Shown here: positions 61,033 through 64,000 of the stretch, in pieces
Layout: every line of letters begins with the position of its first letter
Numbering within the stretch: the first letter of the stretch is position 1
Source of the DNA: Mucilaginibacter gossypii
GTDB lineage: Bacteria > Bacteroidota > Bacteroidia > Sphingobacteriales > Sphingobacteriaceae
DNA: 64,000 nucleotides
Reading direction: 5' to 3'
Assembly (NCBI RefSeq): GCF_900100945.1
Contig: NZ_FNCG01000006.1
Coordinates: 62,001-126,000, forward strand
Translations under genes and position numbers: made by a program
The notes under the pieces: model-generated
Seen by the model: the letters and a program-made list of their open reading frames with translations, nothing else
Database searches by the model: none
What the model was told of the DNA's origin: nothing

Positions 61033-62441
61033 TGCGCTAAAAACTGTTTACTGTTTTGAATATTGCGACTGCTCAATTGGTTTGACATTAAAGCTACTAA
61101 CAGATAAAAAACTATCCCCAATAAAAGCCTGAACAAGAAATGTATGTTTATTGAAGCTGTGATAAACCAGCCAGCCAAAGCAGCAGGGAACAGTATCACA
61201 AATGGCCTTAAGCTGATATGCATGATATTTTTATTCACTAACCTGTAATAGAGCACCGCCTGTAATATATTGGTAATTAAAAATGCCATAGCCGAACCAA
61301 TACCATTCAGTAGCGGGATCAATATCAGGTTAAGCGCAATATTTGTTGTAGCACAGATTACGGTAACAGATGATACAGCCTTGTACTTTTTAACGCTAAA
61401 ACTTAACGACCAAAGCAGGTTTATGAAAAACTGCAGGGGTATACACAATGATAGGATCAAAAATTCGGTAGCATTGGCCGCGCCATATTTGTCGCCAGTT
61501 ATCATCCCCACTACAGGTGTCCAAAGTATATTAAGGACAAGTGGTAAGAGCATAGCCAACAGCAACTCGACTGTATTAAAGGAATTTACCTGCTCCTGCA
61601 ATTGGCTAGATGGCTTTAAGGCCATCAGCCTTGACAGGCGCGGTAAAATAACAGGAGCTATAATAAGCATTGGCAACCGCGAAAGCTCATAAGCCCGGTA
61701 TGCGAAACTATAATCGGCCAACACGGTTTTGCTCGCCATAAAACCCAGCAATAGCCAGTCCATCCGCGACAAGCTCATATCAAATATTACCGATACGTAC
61801 TGCGCCGTGGCCTCTTTAAGCAACTTTTTATAAGCCCGAAATTGAAATTTAAAACTGAAATCTGTTTTCGTGATAACATAAATGAGAAGGGCCAGCAATT
61901 CGGCACCGGCTGTGCCTATCATTACCATTACTATAGAGCGAACTTGTAATTGGTGTATAGTAATAAGATAAAATGCGCCACAAACCCTTAAGCTGTTACT
62001 TATAACGGCAATTATGCCATAGGGTGTAAATTTTTCCTTTGCGTTTAGAAACTGCTTTAGCGGAATACCCAGGAAAAGCAGGCCCTGGGCTATAAAAAAC
62101 CATGGCAGCGCCCGGTAAATATTGTCGTGCAATATTAAACTTAATAATAACAGTACACCCAGGGTTACAAAAAAAGTAGTGAGCGAATGGAACAAAAATG
62201 CAGCCGCCGCCCAATCCGACCGTTGTGAGGCTGCTATACGCCTAATCACTACCTGCTCCAGTCCAAACCCCAGTATGGTGGTAACAAATATCGATAAGGC
62301 ATTCATCCAGCTAATGGCCCCAAAACTGTCCTTACTCAGGTAAACAGAAATAATATAAAAAAAGATACTGCCAAGCACCTGCAAGGCAAGTGCCTGCAAA
62401 CCTGACGAAAAAAACCTGATGAACGCTTTACTCCTGAACAA
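61029..62441 (-). CDS. Wzx-type oligosaccharide flippase
   Basis: 470-residue MOP-superfamily membrane protein with about 12-14 helices. It opens with FIRFFSSGLQALALQVLGSI and SFGAISWMNALSIFVTTILG, typical of polysaccharide-biosynthesis (PST/Wzx) flippases. It moves undecaprenyl-linked repeat units to the periplasmic side. The start is a TTG at 62441: an in-frame stop lies 12 bases upstream and the first in-frame ATG would remove a needed helix. Cotranscribed with the GT4 gene and divergent from the polymerase-like gene. Confidence 0.9.
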   Translation of the reverse strand: MFRSKAFIRFFSSGLQALALQVLGSIFFYIISVYLSKDSFGAISWMNALSIFVTTILGFGLEQVVIRRIAASQRSDWAAAAFLFHSLTTFFVTLGVLLLLSLILHDNIYRALPWFFIAQGLLFLGIPLKQFLNAKEKFTPYGIIAVISNSLRVCGAFYLITIHQLQVRSIVMVMIGTAGAELLALLIYVITKTDFSFKFQFRAYKKLLKEATAQYVSVIFDMSLSRMDWLLLGFMASKTVLADYSFAYRAYELSRLPMLIIAPVILPRLSRLMALKPSSQLQEQVNSFNTVELLLAMLLPLVLNILWTPVVGMITGDKYGAANATEFLILSLCIPLQFFINLLWSLSFSVKKYKAVSSVTVICATTNIALNLILIPLLNGIGSAMAFLITNILQAVLYYRLVNKNIMHISLRPFVILFPAALAGWFITASINIHFLFRLLLGIVFYLLVALMSNQLSSRNIQNSKQFLAQ

Positions 62442-62617
62442 CGACGTATATGTTTATACTCTTATACTATTGTTTTTATCGGCCGGTTGCCTGTAACATT
62501 TTAATATCCCGGTTAAATATCTGCATATATCAGCACATTAACGAGGCAACCATTCCATTTTTTGGCACGTAACCTATTTAAACAAAACAATTGCGACAAG
62601 GCCGGCAAAACCGGGAA

Positions 62618-64000
62618 ATGAACATCAATAAATACAAGGGAATAATGACAATCAGTTTGCCGGGTTTTGATATTAAGAGGTGGAAAACTTATGCCGATTG
62701 GCGGCTGCTGATCTTCCTGCTGCTGTTTATCAACGTGCGGATCCCATTTAAGATAGTTGCGTTGATTTTTGTTTACATTAGCCAGTTTAACTTTCAATTT
62801 GGCTTTAAGCTGCGCAATTCAAGGATCCCGTTATTCTATCTGCTGGTTTTCCCTATAGCTATTGCCGCAGCAGTCATCAACCAAAATTTTTCCAACCTGT
62901 ATTATATACCTGTTTTTGGCTGGGCTTTGATATGCTGGGCGCTGGCCCTGCTGGCGGTTCACCAGGTTAAGCTGATGGTTGATAAAACAGATGCCGAAAC
63001 CATTTACCGTACACTGATCATTTTTTTTATCATAAACGCAGCTTTCTCGGCGGGTAACCTAACGCATATTATGTGGATCACTAAAAGCATTAACCCCTAT
63101 GCTTTTATGGGAATGCATCAGCGCTATTATATCAATACCGGCGATAATGTAATGGGCATAAGCTTTGACATTTCATCAACCAATGCTGTTATCTGTGCTT
63201 TCGGTGTGTTTTACTTCATTTATAAGAATAGCTTGCCCATGATGATCGTGTGCATGAGTACGCTGGCACTTACCTACAGTAACCTCATCAGCATTTTGGT
63301 ACTGCTGATTCTCGCTTTCATTTTTGTTTATAAAACCACGCGCAATCAAAAAAGCATGATAGTAGTGGCATTGCTGCTTTATGTAATCTCCCTCGTCAAA
63401 ATATCGCCGCAAAATGAAAAGTATATTAACGAAGTGACTAAAAGTACGCTGCGGGAAAATCGTATTGAAAAACAGGGCCATGCAGCAGTGCAGGCAACAA
63501 CTGCCAATCCCGGAGGGCGATTCATAACCAGGGATGAACAAAGAAGGAGATTTGCACAAAACTATCTGGATAGCCTAAGCAGGATAAAGGCTGAACAGGA
63601 AAAACCAAGCGCACTTGATAAAAAGATCAAAAGCTTGCCGCTTACCGATGACGGCAGGCTATACATCCCGGCACCAAACACACACTTTGCGGAATTTTAT
63701 AACACCGGCGAAATGACACCCGACAGACAACAGCTTATCGACTGTATAGCTGCTCACAGGGCTCAGCTATCGCTTTGCCGGCTTGAGCCCTTCAATCCTG
63801 CATTGCCTGGAAAGATTACCGGTGCAATACAAACCTTTAATTACCTTACCAGCCACCCTTTACAAAGTATAGTGGGCTTAGCTCCCGGAAATTTTTCATC
63901 CAAAATAGCTTTCAGGGCGGTTGGTGCCGGTATAAGGGGCAATTATCCCCCAAAATACATCTATATCAACCCAGCATTTATGCACAATCATTTAGACCTG
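62618..64000 (+). CDS. Wzy-like polysaccharide polymerase (partial, runs off the window)
   Basis: Open frame from the ATG at 62618 to the window edge without a stop, 461 codons. Many hydrophobic helices occur in the first 270 residues (LLIFLLLFINVRIPF, LFYLLVFPIAIAAAVI, VFGWALICWALALLAV, TLIIFFIINAAFS, MIVCMSTLALTYSNLISILV). A large periplasmic loop of about 150 residues (from about 275) contains FITRDEQRRRF and ends near AVGAGIRGNYPPKYIYINPA. This is the layout of O-antigen/exopolysaccharide polymerases, which chain lipid-linked repeat units outside the inner membrane. Divergent from the flippase operon. An alternative start at 62645 is possible. Confidence 0.72.
   Translation, partial: MNINKYKGIMTISLPGFDIKRWKTYADWRLLIFLLLFINVRIPFKIVALIFVYISQFNFQFGFKLRNSRIPLFYLLVFPIAIAAAVINQNFSNLYYIPVFGWALICWALALLAVHQVKLMVDKTDAETIYRTLIIFFIINAAFSAGNLTHIMWITKSINPYAFMGMHQRYYINTGDNVMGISFDISSTNAVICAFGVFYFIYKNSLPMMIVCMSTLALTYSNLISILVLLILAFIFVYKTTRNQKSMIVVALLLYVISLVKISPQNEKYINEVTKSTLRENRIEKQGHAAVQATTANPGGRFITRDEQRRRFAQNYLDSLSRIKAEQEKPSALDKKIKSLPLTDDGRLYIPAPNTHFAEFYNTGEMTPDRQQLIDCIAAHRAQLSLCRLEPFNPALPGKITGAIQTFNYLTSHPLQSIVGLAPGNFSSKIAFRAVGAGIRGNYPPKYIYINPAFMHNHLDL

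Noticed and set aside
1..64000. CRISPR arrays, tRNA or rRNA genes, intact transposases or prophage
   Set aside because: I read through the intergenic regions and found no regular spacer-repeat array, no recognisable tRNA cloverleaf and no transposase, integrase or phage structural gene.

Overview
The window looks like chromosomal DNA of a soil or plant-type Bacteroidota, most likely Sphingobacteriaceae and probably Mucilaginibacter or a close relative. The grounds are a SusC/SusD pair, a DUF2723 membrane glycosyltransferase, a CRTAC1-type FG-GAP/UnbV protein, a TMEM175 channel, promoters of the Bacteroidota TTG-N20-TAnnTTTG type, almost no Shine-Dalgarno sequences, and dispersed GC-rich intergenic repeats. 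I see no rRNA, tRNA, CRISPR array, prophage or intact insertion sequence. The genus is inference; the phylum is well supported.

Left part (1-15.4 kb). The window opens inside rplU (ribosomal protein L21, minus strand), followed by a DAACS dicarboxylate/amino-acid symporter and an ECF sigma factor overlapping a four-helix membrane protein that is a candidate anti-sigma. From 15.4 back to 5.16 kb runs a tightly packed five-gene minus-strand cluster, probably one operon. In transcription order it encodes an HD phosphohydrolase fused to a Pycsar-effector-type membrane domain, polyphosphate kinase 1, a YjiK/SdiA-regulated-type lipoprotein, a 1201-residue fusion of calcineurin phosphoesterase, CotH/Fam20-like kinase motifs and outer-membrane barrel, and a GAF-type protein. 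This phosphate-themed operon is my main candidate for an uncharacterised system.

Middle (15.7-37 kb). There is a DUF3857/transglutaminase membrane protein, a DUF559 nuclease-like gene bracketed by inverted copies of a 57-bp repeat, the DUF2723 protein, a Wzi/RemB-like outer-membrane protein, an AlkZ-like and a zincless Fpg/Nei-like DNA glycosylase side by side, a DHA2 MFS exporter, a secreted esterase with TPR repeats, an aldehyde dehydrogenase/DUF779 pair with a divergent AraC regulator, a cysteine-less redoxin-fold protein, and a YcbB-type L,D-transpeptidase lipoprotein.

Right part (37-64 kb). A SusC-SusD-FG-GAP/UnbV-haloperoxidase cluster is followed by a small polysaccharide locus: GH88 unsaturated uronyl hydrolase, two tandem secreted lectin-fold genes (one broken by an in-frame TAG) and a divergent membrane-spanning regulator. 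The two promoter regions of this locus share a CATTTCAAGTTA element. Next come a PQQ-dependent dehydrogenase lipoprotein with a built-in cytochrome c, a DUF885-like metallopeptidase, an ECF sigma factor with a dual-membrane-spanning (Dma-like) anti-sigma factor, a small zinc-ribbon gene, and a glycan synthesis block (GT2, GT4, Wzx-type flippase, start of a Wzy-like polymerase cut by the window end).
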